Source: Sphingobacterium rhinopitheci
Lineage (GTDB): Bacteria > Bacteroidota > Bacteroidia > Sphingobacteriales > Sphingobacteriaceae
DNA length: 64,000 nucleotides
Reading direction: 5' to 3'
NCBI RefSeq assembly: GCF_022627575.1
Contig: NZ_JADEYQ010000003.1
Span: 248,001 to 312,000 of the forward strand
Shown in pieces: positions 33,177 through 42,871 of this stretch (positions within the stretch are counted from its first letter, which is position 1; every line of letters starts with the position of its first letter). Under the pieces are notes generated by a model. That model was given only the letters and a program-made list of their open reading frames with translations. It did no database searches and was not told where the DNA came from. The position numbers and the translations under genes are program-made.

Positions 33177-34157
33177 TTATGATATAATGATCGAAGACTT
33201 ATCTATACGGGGCTGTTGCCCGCCTCTCAATATGGTATTACCTTCAAATTTGCTGGTTGGATCAGCTATCAAAGTTTGCTCTAAAGTAGCCAAATCAATA
33301 TGCTTGTGAACAGCAAAAGCCTCTAATGCATTTGAATACGTTACTTTTTCGACATCAGTCAATGCCACACCACGTTGTAGCATCAATGAAGCGGTCTTTG
33401 GTACAGCCAAAGGATCAGAAATCCCCCAATCGGCAGCAGAATTCACCATTATCTTATCGGCGCCATATTGCTTCACAATATCTACCATTCTTTCATTTCC
33501 CATTTTTGTGAATGGATAAATCGTAAAACCAGCCCAAAAGCCTCTATCCAAGACATCTTTGACCGTTTCTTCAGAATTGTGATCAATGATTACCATACTC
33601 GGATCCAAACCATGCTCCAGTGCGATTTCCATACTACGTAGTGTTCCACGTGTTTTGTCGCGATGCGGGGTGTGTACCTGAACAGGAATATTTGCTTCTT
33701 TAGCTAATTCTAATTGTGCTCTATAGAATTTTTCTTCCAACGGAGTCTGATCGTCAAAACCTATTTCACCAATACCTAATACACCATCTTTATGGATAAA
33801 AAAAGGAAGCATTTCCATTACTTGGTCGGCAAGGGATTCGTTGTTCGCTTCACGCGAATTTAATCCAATCGTACAGAAATGTCGTATACCAAATTGCGCA
33901 GCTCTAAATCTCTCCCAACCAATCAGACTACTATAATAGTCTTGAAAGGTACTTAATCCGGTTCTCGGTTGGCCCACCCAAAATGCAGGTTCAATTACTA
34001 GCATTACGCCAGCATCAAACAATGCTTGATAGTCGTCTGTCGTACGCGACACCATATGAATATGTGGGTCGACAAATTTCAATCCTTTAATAATCTCAAA
34101 ATCTAGGGGCATTGGTTTGCCCATCTTTGCTAAATCTCTGTTTAAATCTGTACACAT
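33177..34157 (-). CDS. eboB: EboB TatD-like metal-dependent hydrolase
   Basis: A 326-residue TIM-barrel hydrolase of the amidohydrolase superfamily. Metal ligands are visible: HIH at 32-34, Glu131 in GIGEIGFD, His162 in VQVHTPH, His193 in IIDHNS and the Asp in NSAADWG near 245. The pattern is like TatD/phosphotriesterase-like enzymes, but the protein is longer than TatD. It is the second gene of the ebo order. The start used overlaps eboA by 16 nt; a start at Met12 or Met16 is possible, since the first residues are not obviously part of the fold. Confidence 0.92.
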   Translation of the reverse strand: MCTDLNRDLAKMGKPMPLDFEIIKGLKFVDPHIHMVSRTTDDYQALFDAGVMLVIEPAFWVGQPRTGLSTFQDYYSSLIGWERFRAAQFGIRHFCTIGLNSREANNESLADQVMEMLPFFIHKDGVLGIGEIGFDDQTPLEEKFYRAQLELAKEANIPVQVHTPHRDKTRGTLRSMEIALEHGLDPSMVIIDHNSEETVKDVLDRGFWAGFTIYPFTKMGNERMVDIVKQYGADKIMVNSAADWGISDPLAVPKTASLMLQRGVALTDVEKVTYSNALEAFAVHKHIDLATLEQTLIADPTSKFEGNTILRGGQQPRIDKSSIIIS

Positions 34158-35002
34158 AATTTTCCGTTCTTATAGGCATCCAATACTTCTTCCGAGAAAG
34201 GCATAATTTCTAATTTATTGGATAGGGATTCTAAATTGATACTAAGTTTTAGCTTATCATTATTAACGAGCATAACATGAAACAAAATAGATTGAACTAT
34301 TCTATCCGTTGTCGTTTCCATACTTTCGCAAAGAATATTTAAGGCTCTTTCTGGTAGGCTATTTTTGGCTAATAACCATAAAATAGGATGAATATTGCGC
34401 TTCGCAGAATGCCTTTCATAAATATAATCAACTATTGATTCGGCTAAATGTTGATTGTTACGATCAAATAAACCATAGATATGAAGGACATTTTTTTGGG
34501 TAAAGAAGCTTTTTAATACTAACTGATTCCAAGCCGCTTGATCCAAATAATTAGCGGGGTATTTATTATCCAGCATAACTGCCTTCTGAACATTCTCTAT
34601 ATTATTTCTAATACCTTCAGCACAACGCGCTTGCCATTTCTCCGGGAATTCAAGAATATTTAAGGAAGCATATAATGCAGACAACTCTTCTATAGAACTA
34701 TACACAAATAGGCGATCCACAAAAGCATAATAAATATCCGGATTATCCTCATTGATAGCATACACAAATAACACGCGAATAACCTGTGTTATTTCCCAAT
34801 CGTTAATAATCAGATCATCGTCCTTAAACATAATAGTTTTTGCTCGAGTAGCTACACTTAAGTTTCGATTTAAGGTAGAAAATACAGGAACAAAATTAGT
34901 GGAATATGATGTATTGATCTTATCAAAACAATCTTGTAAATATTTGCTCTCATCTGCGGTGACAGCAGCAAGAACTTCATTTTTAATTTCTTGGTAGCGC
35001 AT
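34142..35002 (-). CDS. eboA: EboA family protein
   Basis: A largely helical protein of about 286 residues without signal peptide or membrane segment, starting MRYQEIKNEVLAAV at 35002, one nucleotide after the stop of the small membrane protein gene; the frame is open further upstream but without a better start. It has no recognisable catalytic motif. Helical segments such as WLLAKNSLPERALNIL and the C-terminal MPFSEEVLDAYKNGKLC fit the EboA family as I recall it, and its place directly before eboB in an otherwise complete ebo order makes the assignment strong. Its role is unknown, with scaffold or carrier as possibilities. Confidence 0.88.
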   Translation of the reverse strand: MRYQEIKNEVLAAVTADESKYLQDCFDKINTSYSTNFVPVFSTLNRNLSVATRAKTIMFKDDDLIINDWEITQVIRVLFVYAINEDNPDIYYAFVDRLFVYSSIEELSALYASLNILEFPEKWQARCAEGIRNNIENVQKAVMLDNKYPANYLDQAAWNQLVLKSFFTQKNVLHIYGLFDRNNQHLAESIVDYIYERHSAKRNIHPILWLLAKNSLPERALNILCESMETTTDRIVQSILFHVMLVNNDKLKLSINLESLSNKLEIMPFSEEVLDAYKNGKLCVQI

Positions 35003-35003
35003 A

Positions 35004-35369
35004 TTAAATAAAGAAATAATTGACCAGCATGCAAAAAACAACTATTAATAATCCAAAAAATTCCCTAGTTATTTCGATATATGGTTTATCTGCTTGCATA
35101 GAAGCTACAATACTTGGTGTATTATAATTTTTAACCCAATCGTACACGCCGTCTTTGATGAAGAACAAACGGATAGCATATGCGGCATAGCCTATCGAAA
35201 TAAGTAGATAAAATATTGGAAGATGTATATCGAATATTGTAAGCCCACAGAGTAAGGAAGGTATCAAATATAATGGTACCCAAAGCCAACTGTCATTGTC
35301 ATTCAAATTAAAATATGCGAATACAATAAATGCAATGCAAAAAATAATATTAAATAGATCTAAGTACAT
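35004..35369 (-). CDS. TMEM220-like small membrane protein heading the ebo operon
   Basis: A 121-residue protein with four hydrophobic segments (about 4-20, 27-42, 50-68 and 102-120). The first loop has NLNDNDSWLWVPLYL, close to the N-x-D-P-D-x-W motif of the TMEM220 family, although the usual DPD is DND here. It is the first gene of the ebo operon, with its stop one nucleotide from the eboA start. An AACCAA hexamer lies 19 nt before its ATG. TMEM220 proteins have no settled function. Its tight coupling to eboA suggests a membrane part of the Ebo pathway, perhaps in transport, which is inference. Confidence 0.78.
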   Translation of the reverse strand: MYLDLFNIIFCIAFIVFAYFNLNDNDSWLWVPLYLIPSLLCGLTIFDIHLPIFYLLISIGYAAYAIRLFFIKDGVYDWVKNYNTPSIVASMQADKPYIEITREFFGLLIVVFCMLVNYFFI

Positions 35370-35455
35370 AATTTTTCATCGGTTTATATTGGTTCTTACA
35401 CTAGATTAAGAACTTAAATTTATGAAAATACTTTCAAAAAACACCGTATTAGCAC

Positions 35456-35482
35456 AAAAAAAGACCTCTATTGAGGTCTTTT
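35456..35482 (-). terminator. Terminator of the SusC-SusD-DUF3823 operon
   Basis: A 10-bp perfect stem (AAAAGACCTC, loop of 4, GAGGTCTTTT) followed on the minus strand by a run of seven T, 25 nt after the stop codon at 35507. It separates this operon from the ebo operon, whose promoter must therefore lie in 35370-35455. Confidence 0.9.
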
Positions 35483-35506
35483 ATTAATAGGATAATTTTT
35501 ATTACT

Positions 35507-36178
35507 TTATTTAATTTTCACAACCTCTGAATATATTGGTTGTTCCGACAAATTAGATCGTACACCTACACGTGCGAATAATGGACCATTAGTATTTATC
35601 TGATTCAAACTGGATAAATCTTCGGATAAAGAAACAGATAAATTTGGGTCTGTATATTCTTTACGCCAAATATTAATAGCATCATCCACAAAAGCTGTTT
35701 TATTCACTATTAACGAATAATATCTTACCGTAGCCGACTGTACAACCTTATTGATGGTAAAATTAGCGGAAATATTCTTATCCGCATTCAACGCAATCGC
35801 TACATTATCAATTGTAAAATAAGGTGTTACTTCGTAGTTCACTTCAGTATTCCCTTTGAGATTAATGATAACTGTATCTTGCGAAGCGTTGACCCATGGG
35901 CCATTGTTGCTACGTGCTACTAATTTGTATTGGCCATCAAATACTTTCGCTGAAAAGCTGCCGTCTTGCCCAACATAAACCGGAATATGATCTTTTAATT
36001 GGTAGCCATCTTGGTAAAGTTGAAGCTGTATAACTTCAGCGGTTCCACGAACGCCAATAGCCTTTCCGTTGTAGGTTACTTTACCACGTATAACAGAAGT
36101 CGGTTCATCATAATTATCTTTACCACAACCCACTAGCAACACGGACAAAAGTGTCGTAATAATTAATATTTTTTTCAT
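35507..36178 (-). CDS. DUF3823 lipoprotein of a SusCD operon
   Basis: A 223-residue lipoprotein (lipobox LVGC near residue 18). The first half is an Ig-like/carboxypeptidase-regulatory domain (VIRGKVTYNGKAIG, then LQLYQDGYQLKDHIPVYVGQDGSF) and the second half fits the DUF3823 C-terminal beta domain (ANFTINKVVQSATVRYYSLIV). Such proteins typically follow SusD genes and are thought to be surface glycan-binding lipoproteins. It starts 15 bp after the SusD stop and ends the operon. Confidence 0.88.
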   Translation of the reverse strand: MKKILIITTLLSVLLVGCGKDNYDEPTSVIRGKVTYNGKAIGVRGTAEVIQLQLYQDGYQLKDHIPVYVGQDGSFSAKVFDGQYKLVARSNNGPWVNASQDTVIINLKGNTEVNYEVTPYFTIDNVAIALNADKNISANFTINKVVQSATVRYYSLIVNKTAFVDDAINIWRKEYTDPNLSVSLSEDLSSLNQINTNGPLFARVGVRSNLSEQPIYSEVVKIK

Positions 36179-36193
36179 AACTTTTATATTAAA

Positions 36194-38026
36194 TTATTGA
36201 AAAGGATTTCTAACTATTTTAGGATTATTATTAATCCATCCTTGATCGATAAAATTGTAGTAATTTTTCATTTGGAAAAAACGAGCGTTTGGTGAATTCA
36301 CAAACAACTGCTTATCAAATACCCATTTACCATTATTCGGGTTTCCGGGAGCTACAACTTTATAAGGAAACAAAGCATATTGCATAGCTTTAGGATTTTG
36401 GGAGATACCATCCCATACCGTATGTGCTAAGCGCCATCTTTTCAAATCCCAGTACCGGTGATCTTCAAAAGCGAATTCAACTCTTCTTTCCTGCACAATG
36501 TCACTCAATGTCATTGTTATCAGATCATTTAAACCAGCTCTATTACGAACTTTATTAATATGCTCTAATGCCTTCGTTAGATTTGATAATTCTAATGCTG
36601 CTTCACTCGCTATCAAATAAGCTTCAGCAATCCTAAATCGTGGAAACCACATTGCACTATTCTTACCCCTAGTTGAAGCTCCAGCATTTTCATCTAAAAA
36701 TTTACGAAAGAAAAAACCTGTTTTATTTACATACTGAACATTTGATGTGACAGGACCATTGGCAGAAGTTATTAAATTATTATCATCATCTACTTTACCT
36801 AAGTCACTGATATTATTGACCCAATTCCCATTCTGAAGAATCTTTTGTCCAGCTTGTAATACGACAGGATTTCCTTTAAAATCTGCTCCTGGAAGGATTA
36901 CAGATCCAGCTAATCTAGCGTCTTTATTATTGAAAATATCTAATGGATTATCATAAAAAACATAATTATCATTTGCATCCTTCGTTTTTAAAGAACCATC
37001 ACGATTATTAATATATTCAAAATCTTCAACTAAATTTAAGATCGGTCCAGCATACGCTCTATCAATATCTTCGGCATGAGAAGGAGGAATATTTTCTCTT
37101 GTAAAACCAACTGTCTGCCCAGGATAGATATAATCCCTAGCCCAAATAACCTCCGCATTATTTTCTTTGAAGTTGATAGCTTCATAAAAATTACGACTAA
37201 GATCATCGCTTTTCTTGATAGCAATAGAATATTTACCACTTGCTATCACTTGTTCAGCAGCATTCAATGCAATTTCATAAAAACGCTGTGCTTCAGAAGC
37301 AGGAATTCCAACCTCACCATTATCCGTTTTTATGGGAGTCGTCATTTTATTGTTATAATTAGCTAAAGATCCCGCATAAATTGCAGCCCTAGCTTTCAAC
37401 ATTAACGCGCCCCATTTATTTATTCTGCTGGCATTTATGGTTGGTTCTACACTTAGATATCCGTTAATCTCATCTATCTCACTAATGATATAGTCATAGA
37501 TACCTACTTCCGTAGACCGAGGTATTTGAAGAGCCGTTATATCATCCCCTGGTGAATACGAAAAGACGTCGTCACCAACAATAGGCATTCCCCCCATACT
37601 ACGTGCCATATTAAAATATATCCATGCTCTAAGAAATCTAGCTTCCGCTTCGTAACTAAGCTTCTTTTCAGCACTTAAAATTTCTGTAGTTCTTAATCCT
37701 ACTAGAAATTCATTAATATGCCTAATCAATGTATAGTCATATACCCTAAATAAGGCATCACCATAACTATTGATATTATCAGGTCCACCATCCGACTTGC
37801 CTGCTTCATCCAGGATAGTATAATTATAAGAACTTGTTGTATTTTGCCCCCAATGTACGCGTCCATAATAATTAGCGAGTACGGATTTAATCATAATCTC
37901 ATCTCCAAAGATTTGATCATTATTCAAAATTTTATCAGGTTCTTGATCAAGTAAGTCGTTACAACTTGTGAATAAACCACAAACTAACGTGAACAATATC
38001 AATTTTCTATTAAATAACTTTTTCAT
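36194..38026 (-). CDS. SusD/RagB-family surface lipoprotein
   Basis: About 610 residues from the ATG at 38026; the frame extends to a TTG at 38047, but the ATG gives a clean lipoprotein signal (MKKLFNRKLILF, lipobox FTSC). It carries the SusD features: EPDKILNNDQIFG after the anchor, EARFLRAWIYFNMARSMGG, the RIAEAYLIASEAALEL segment and the C-terminal ERRVEFAFEDHRYWDLKRW signature. It forms the ligand-binding lid on the SusC encoded 31 bp upstream. The substrate is unknown. Its genomic position between two pieces of the rhamnose locus suggests a rhamnose-containing glycan, which is inference. Confidence 0.95.
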   Translation of the reverse strand: MKKLFNRKLILFTLVCGLFTSCNDLLDQEPDKILNNDQIFGDEIMIKSVLANYYGRVHWGQNTTSSYNYTILDEAGKSDGGPDNINSYGDALFRVYDYTLIRHINEFLVGLRTTEILSAEKKLSYEAEARFLRAWIYFNMARSMGGMPIVGDDVFSYSPGDDITALQIPRSTEVGIYDYIISEIDEINGYLSVEPTINASRINKWGALMLKARAAIYAGSLANYNNKMTTPIKTDNGEVGIPASEAQRFYEIALNAAEQVIASGKYSIAIKKSDDLSRNFYEAINFKENNAEVIWARDYIYPGQTVGFTRENIPPSHAEDIDRAYAGPILNLVEDFEYINNRDGSLKTKDANDNYVFYDNPLDIFNNKDARLAGSVILPGADFKGNPVVLQAGQKILQNGNWVNNISDLGKVDDDNNLITSANGPVTSNVQYVNKTGFFFRKFLDENAGASTRGKNSAMWFPRFRIAEAYLIASEAALELSNLTKALEHINKVRNRAGLNDLITMTLSDIVQERRVEFAFEDHRYWDLKRWRLAHTVWDGISQNPKAMQYALFPYKVVAPGNPNNGKWVFDKQLFVNSPNARFFQMKNYYNFIDQGWINNNPKIVRNPFQ

Positions 38027-38056
38027 ATTTACAATTTTAGAAATCAAACAACATCA

Positions 38057-41000
38057 CTAAAAAGTTAATTTTAAACCAAAATTAAAGATTCTGGTAGTTG
38101 GATAAACCAAACCATTTTCCGATTGAATTTCAGGATCAATTCCCTTCACATTGGTGAATGTCAATAAATTTTGCCCAGAAAAAGAGACTCTAGCCCGTTT
38201 AATACTGATCTTAGATAAAATATTCTCAGGCAATGAATAGCCAAATTCTAAATTCCTTAGTTTTAGATATTTAACATTATACTTCCAAAAATCACTATTC
38301 CAATAATTACTGTGGTTGGAATTTCCGATCAACAACATAGGGTATTTACCAGGGATCAATTCGCTATTTGGATCATGTATATCCGATAAACTCCAGCTGT
38401 CCTCCATATAATATTGCGCATTGTTACCTCCGTCATGGAAAGGCATTCTTTGTTCCCAGTTTTGATACCAAGAATTCAGTCCTCCCCCCGTCAAATCGAA
38501 AGCTAGATCGAAGTTTTTATAGGTAAAAGCAAAGTTTAATCCGAAGTTTAAAATCGGTGTAGCATCCTGACGATAACCAATCGGGCGTTCATCAAGCCCA
38601 TTTATAACACCATCTCCATTTTGATCCACATATTTAATATCCCCCGGGCGTAGTGTACGATTCCCTTGACGATCATTATCAACTTGCCAATTAGCAATTT
38701 CATCCCAAGATTGGAATTGCCCATCACTTTCTAAACCCCAATTAATATAACCGAATCGCTCATTGATAGAGTTCCTATACACATTCCAAGAATTACTAAA
38801 TCTAGGTTTGTATTGATTCCAATCATAAAATCTAGCATAAGTAACATTAGCACCAATGCTATATCCTAATTCCCCTGCTTTATCGGACCATCTAATCATT
38901 GCATCAATACCCTTGTGTACGTCGGAGTTCAAATTCTCTGCAGGCAATCCAAATCCAACTTCAGATGGCAATAATATATCATAACGTGAAGCTGGTAATC
39001 CATTTCTAATACGTCTGAAGTAATCAAAACTACCCGTCAACTTGGAATTTAATAAAGCAAAGTCAAATCCAACATCAAAGATCTTAGCTCTAATCCAAGA
39101 TAAAGTTTTAACCGGAAGACCTCTGGGCTGAGAACCTAATACATATTTGCCATCGATTACCGAACCACCAGATTTATAATTATAACCCGACAAATAATCA
39201 AAAGCAGCATATCCACCAACGTTATCATCCCCCAATAAACCATATGAAGCTCTCAGTTTAAAGTCATTTATTTTGCTTAAGAAACTATTTTCTTTCCAGA
39301 AATTTTCTGCGGAAGCACGCCAGCCAGCAGATGCAGAAGGGAAAAATCCCCATCGCTGTCCTGGAGGGAATTTCCAAGAACCATCGTATCTACCTGATAA
39401 TTCGATTAAATATTTACTCTCGAAGTCATAATTTACACGGGCAATATAGCCTATTCTTCCTTGCGTTCTATTCCCATCATCAGTATACGTATCCATTGTC
39501 TCATAATCAATCAGTGTCAATGAATTTGCAGTAGGGATAGAGTGAACCCAAGTAGTAGGCTCATCGCGTTTTATCGTTTCAAAACCACCAATTACATTCA
39601 GATTATGTTTCTCATTAAATAACTTATTATATGATAATTGGAAATTAGAAGTCATCTCTTCGATATGCCCCATTCTTCTTTCACGCCAAGGATTATTATT
39701 TTCAAAAATCACAGGATACGTGTCATTAGCCTCGTTATAACCATACAATTTATAAGTAAACTCATGATTATCTAAGCGTTGATTAGCATAATAATAACCA
39801 ACCAAAGCGCGCGCCTTTAATCCTTCAATAATATCATACTCAGCATTAAAATTTAACTGACCCACACGCCATGTGTCTGTATATTTTCCTGACAAATCAT
39901 AATTAAGCCAAGCAAAGTTTGTCCCCGGATCTGTCGAAGTTAGTGTAGGATAATTGGGATTATCATTCGCGAAAGGACGAACAGTAGGTAGATTACGATA
40001 GGTTGCAAAAATAGGCAACCAATAGTCATCAACACCTGGAACACCAGGGTTAGTACGATTTTCAATTCTACCATTGAGTGAGGCACCGACTTTCAATTTT
40101 TTAGAAATCTGCGATTCAATATTCATTTGAACATTAGTTCGCTTAAAACCACCATAATTCACAATCATGGATTCTTGGTTCATTTGTCCTGCACTAAAAT
40201 AATAGTTGATATTTTCGGATCCGCCTGAAGCATTTACCGAATAATATTGTTGTGGTGCAGTATGCCATATATAATCATGCCAGTCAAAAGGCATATATCC
40301 TTTTTCCGTTCCTGCCGTCCATTTATCAAGATCTTCTTGAGTATATCTCTTATTAGCTACATTTTGAACAGTTTGGGACTGAATATATTTTTCTACATAA
40401 GTGGAAGCATTCGCAGCTTTAGGAAAAGAAGATAAATTTTGAAGACCATAATTTCCAACAAAATTCACTTCATTAGCAGAATTTCGTTTACCCTTTTTTG
40501 TGGTAACAACAATAACACCATTTGCCGCTCGTACACCATAAATTGCGGCTGATGCATCTTTCAATACTGAAATATTTTCAATATCATTAAAATCCAAATT
40601 ATTGAATTGGCCAGCATCCTTTTGTACCCCATCGATTACATACAATGGATTGCCCATATTACGGATATTCAAGGCAGTACTAGCACCAGGACGACCATCT
40701 GTTTGTCTAGAGTTTAGACCTGGTATTTTTCCTACCAAAGCCCCAGATGTGGTCGAAGAATTAGAGCGGGAAATATCGTTAGAGGATATAGTAGATATGG
40801 CAGATGTTAGCGATTCCTTTTTCTGCGATAAACCAAAACCCGTCACGACGACCTCGTCAATACTTGTGGGGTCACTCGAAATCAAGGATACTACAATATT
40901 TTTACTATTGGCATTAAATTTAACTTCTTGCGTTAGATATCCACTGCTACTAACGACTAACGTTCCTTCATTTTGAGAAACAGAAAGAGAAAAAGTACCT

Positions 41001-41224
41001 TCATTATTCGTTGAAGTTCCAATATTACTACCTTTAATTAATACAGAAGCACCAATTATAGGCTCGTTACTGCTGTTTTTAACCAGTCCATCAATTTGAT
41101 TATTCTGTGCATTTGCTGAGTTTATAATACAAAAACTCAATATCATAAATAGAAAACTAAGATAGCTCTCCCTTAGATTACGTACACTAGGCAGAGACGT
41201 AATCTGGTGAAAAAATTTATTCAT
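38057..41224 (-). CDS. SusC/RagA-family TonB-dependent receptor
   Basis: A 1055-residue outer-membrane receptor. It has a signal peptide ending near residue 40 (SANAQ), a carboxypeptidase-regulatory-like domain (about 42-120), the TonB-box-like DEVVVTGFG at about 123-131, a plug with GALVGKIPGLNSRQ, MGNPLYVIDGVQ and AAIYGVRAANGVI, and a large barrel ending in FNFGLKLTF with the terminal Phe. No STN domain, so no FecR control. It heads the operon SusC-SusD-DUF3823. An AACCAA hexamer lies 14 nt before the ATG. It follows the MFS-headed catabolic operon by about 100 bp, separated by a possible terminator. Confidence 0.96.
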   Translation of the reverse strand: MNKFFHQITSLPSVRNLRESYLSFLFMILSFCIINSANAQNNQIDGLVKNSSNEPIIGASVLIKGSNIGTSTNNEGTFSLSVSQNEGTLVVSSSGYLTQEVKFNANSKNIVVSLISSDPTSIDEVVVTGFGLSQKKESLTSAISTISSNDISRSNSSTTSGALVGKIPGLNSRQTDGRPGASTALNIRNMGNPLYVIDGVQKDAGQFNNLDFNDIENISVLKDASAAIYGVRAANGVIVVTTKKGKRNSANEVNFVGNYGLQNLSSFPKAANASTYVEKYIQSQTVQNVANKRYTQEDLDKWTAGTEKGYMPFDWHDYIWHTAPQQYYSVNASGGSENINYYFSAGQMNQESMIVNYGGFKRTNVQMNIESQISKKLKVGASLNGRIENRTNPGVPGVDDYWLPIFATYRNLPTVRPFANDNPNYPTLTSTDPGTNFAWLNYDLSGKYTDTWRVGQLNFNAEYDIIEGLKARALVGYYYANQRLDNHEFTYKLYGYNEANDTYPVIFENNNPWRERRMGHIEEMTSNFQLSYNKLFNEKHNLNVIGGFETIKRDEPTTWVHSIPTANSLTLIDYETMDTYTDDGNRTQGRIGYIARVNYDFESKYLIELSGRYDGSWKFPPGQRWGFFPSASAGWRASAENFWKENSFLSKINDFKLRASYGLLGDDNVGGYAAFDYLSGYNYKSGGSVIDGKYVLGSQPRGLPVKTLSWIRAKIFDVGFDFALLNSKLTGSFDYFRRIRNGLPASRYDILLPSEVGFGLPAENLNSDVHKGIDAMIRWSDKAGELGYSIGANVTYARFYDWNQYKPRFSNSWNVYRNSINERFGYINWGLESDGQFQSWDEIANWQVDNDRQGNRTLRPGDIKYVDQNGDGVINGLDERPIGYRQDATPILNFGLNFAFTYKNFDLAFDLTGGGLNSWYQNWEQRMPFHDGGNNAQYYMEDSWSLSDIHDPNSELIPGKYPMLLIGNSNHSNYWNSDFWKYNVKYLKLRNLEFGYSLPENILSKISIKRARVSFSGQNLLTFTNVKGIDPEIQSENGLVYPTTRIFNFGLKLTF

Positions 41225-41288
41225 AATTATAAATTCTATTGGTTAGTATAGGTAATATTTTTTCAGGAAAATATATTAAAAAACCATA

Positions 41289-41317
41289 AATGCTGTTTTT
41301 ACTAAAAACCAAGCATT
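41289..41317 (-). terminator. Probable terminator of the 41.3-49.2 kb operon
   Basis: On the minus strand AATGCT-TG-GTTTTT pairs with AAAAACAGCATT around a 3-nt loop, with a 2-nt bulge, and is followed by TTTATGGTTTTTT. It begins just past the MFS gene stop at 41323. Confidence 0.55.
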
Positions 41318-41322
41318 GCACT

Positions 41323-42846
41323 TTATGTGATTTCTATAGGTTTATACCCTCCTTTCCGATTGAAGTAAAATATTAATAGAATAAAAAATATAAATAGACC
41401 TACAGGAAGTATAGAAACAGTAGAAAGCGCTGATTTCTTAGCTTGATTTTCTACTTCACTAACCACCTGTTTAGTTGACGCATCCTGATCATTAATAGTT
41501 GAATAATCAATGGATTGATATTCCCCAAAAATGCTTGTTTTGGTTTCTGTAACTAACTTTTCATGGTATTGCGTATGATTAGCTTTATCATAAGCGATAA
41601 GCTGTTTATCAATATTACTATCCTGAATATATCCTAAAAATACTGCTCCAATAATACCTACACCTAACTGACCAACAGCACTAGTGATATTCAGTGCTAG
41701 AGCTCCACCTTTTGGAAATCTTTCAGAAACCACACCTAACATGGTGCCCCAAAGGAAGGTCTTACCTAATGCATATAATACAGCTGCCAATAATATATAA
41801 ATACCCGAAGAAATGGATAATAATTGTAATCCTACAGCAGCAATTAGCGCACTAACAGCAAGTAAAGACAGTGGTGTAAAAATCTTCATTACTGCACCAG
41901 AATACATGCGTAGGATCCCCATAATAACGGCCGAAAATACTAATACCCATCCACCTTGAAATCCCATTTTCCCCATCTCGGGTGTCATCAAGTCCGTAAT
42001 CCAACTATCTGTACCCAGCTCCATTGTTGCTAATGGTACCATCGCTAAGAGTAATAAAACAAATAACCCTTTGCCCCAAGCACGCACGTAGAATCCAAAT
42101 ACGGCAACAATGATAATTATTAAGACACAATTGACTTGGTAAGTCCAATCAAACAAATTACCCAATTCAAAAATGCATAAAGAAACAATAATCAATGCCC
42201 CTAATACGCCAACCTCTTTGAGCATCTCTAGATAACCGACACCTGCTTTAACACGCTCATTTACCGGGAAAGTTTGCTTTATAATCAATGCGCCGTAAGC
42301 AACTGCTGGTATTAAGATAAAACCAATAATAATTCGCCAATTGATTTCAAGTGCAATCAAACCAATACCTAATAATCCAGATATAGCTATACCGATTGGC
42401 CATCCAGCGTGAAGGATATTAAGCCATTTTGTTTTTTCTTTAGGATATAAACTGGCAACTACGGGGTTAATTACTGCTTCTGCTGCACCATTCCCTAAAG
42501 CGAAGAAAAAAGTACCGACATAAAGCATCCAATATCCAGTGGCAAAAATGGTTAATCCTATAGAAAGCAAATGACATAAAAAAGCAAAAATCATTGACTT
42601 TTTGTATCCAATTTTATCAATAATTAAACTAAAGCCAACGATACTTAATGCAAATGGCCAAAAACTTACCCCAAATATTTCACCCTGTTGTGTTTTACTG
42701 AGGTCAAACATCATTGCCCAAGTAGGCATTAAAAATGCTCGAAATACAAAGCCAAAAGCTGAAGCAACGAGAACAATAAAACATCCCCAGAAGAGACTAC
42801 TCTTTACATTATCATTTGTATTGGTTATTTGTTGATTTGCACTCAT
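41323..42846 (-). CDS. MFS sugar transporter
   Basis: A 507-residue permease of the major facilitator superfamily with about 12 to 14 hydrophobic segments. The first cytoplasmic loop has IIDKIGYKKSMIFAF, the variant of the MFS GxxxDRxGRR motif, and FALGNGAAEAVINPVVASLYP fits the sugar-transporting members of Bacteroidota. A polar insertion (about 425-470) precedes the last segment. It starts next to the stop of the TIM-barrel gene and is the last gene of an operon with TIM-barrel, Gfo/Idh and ThuA proteins, so it probably imports the sugar or sugar acid they process. The exact substrate is unknown. Confidence 0.9.
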   Translation of the reverse strand: MSANQQITNTNDNVKSSLFWGCFIVLVASAFGFVFRAFLMPTWAMMFDLSKTQQGEIFGVSFWPFALSIVGFSLIIDKIGYKKSMIFAFLCHLLSIGLTIFATGYWMLYVGTFFFALGNGAAEAVINPVVASLYPKEKTKWLNILHAGWPIGIAISGLLGIGLIALEINWRIIIGFILIPAVAYGALIIKQTFPVNERVKAGVGYLEMLKEVGVLGALIIVSLCIFELGNLFDWTYQVNCVLIIIIVAVFGFYVRAWGKGLFVLLLLAMVPLATMELGTDSWITDLMTPEMGKMGFQGGWVLVFSAVIMGILRMYSGAVMKIFTPLSLLAVSALIAAVGLQLLSISSGIYILLAAVLYALGKTFLWGTMLGVVSERFPKGGALALNITSAVGQLGVGIIGAVFLGYIQDSNIDKQLIAYDKANHTQYHEKLVTETKTSIFGEYQSIDYSTINDQDASTKQVVSEVENQAKKSALSTVSILPVGLFIFFILLIFYFNRKGGYKPIEIT

Positions 42847-42871
42847 AATTAGTGTTGGTTATAATAATTGG

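Noticed and set aside
38027..38047. Extended SusD start at TTG 38047
   Set aside because: The ATG at 38026 gives a normal lipoprotein signal; the extra seven residues would disrupt it.
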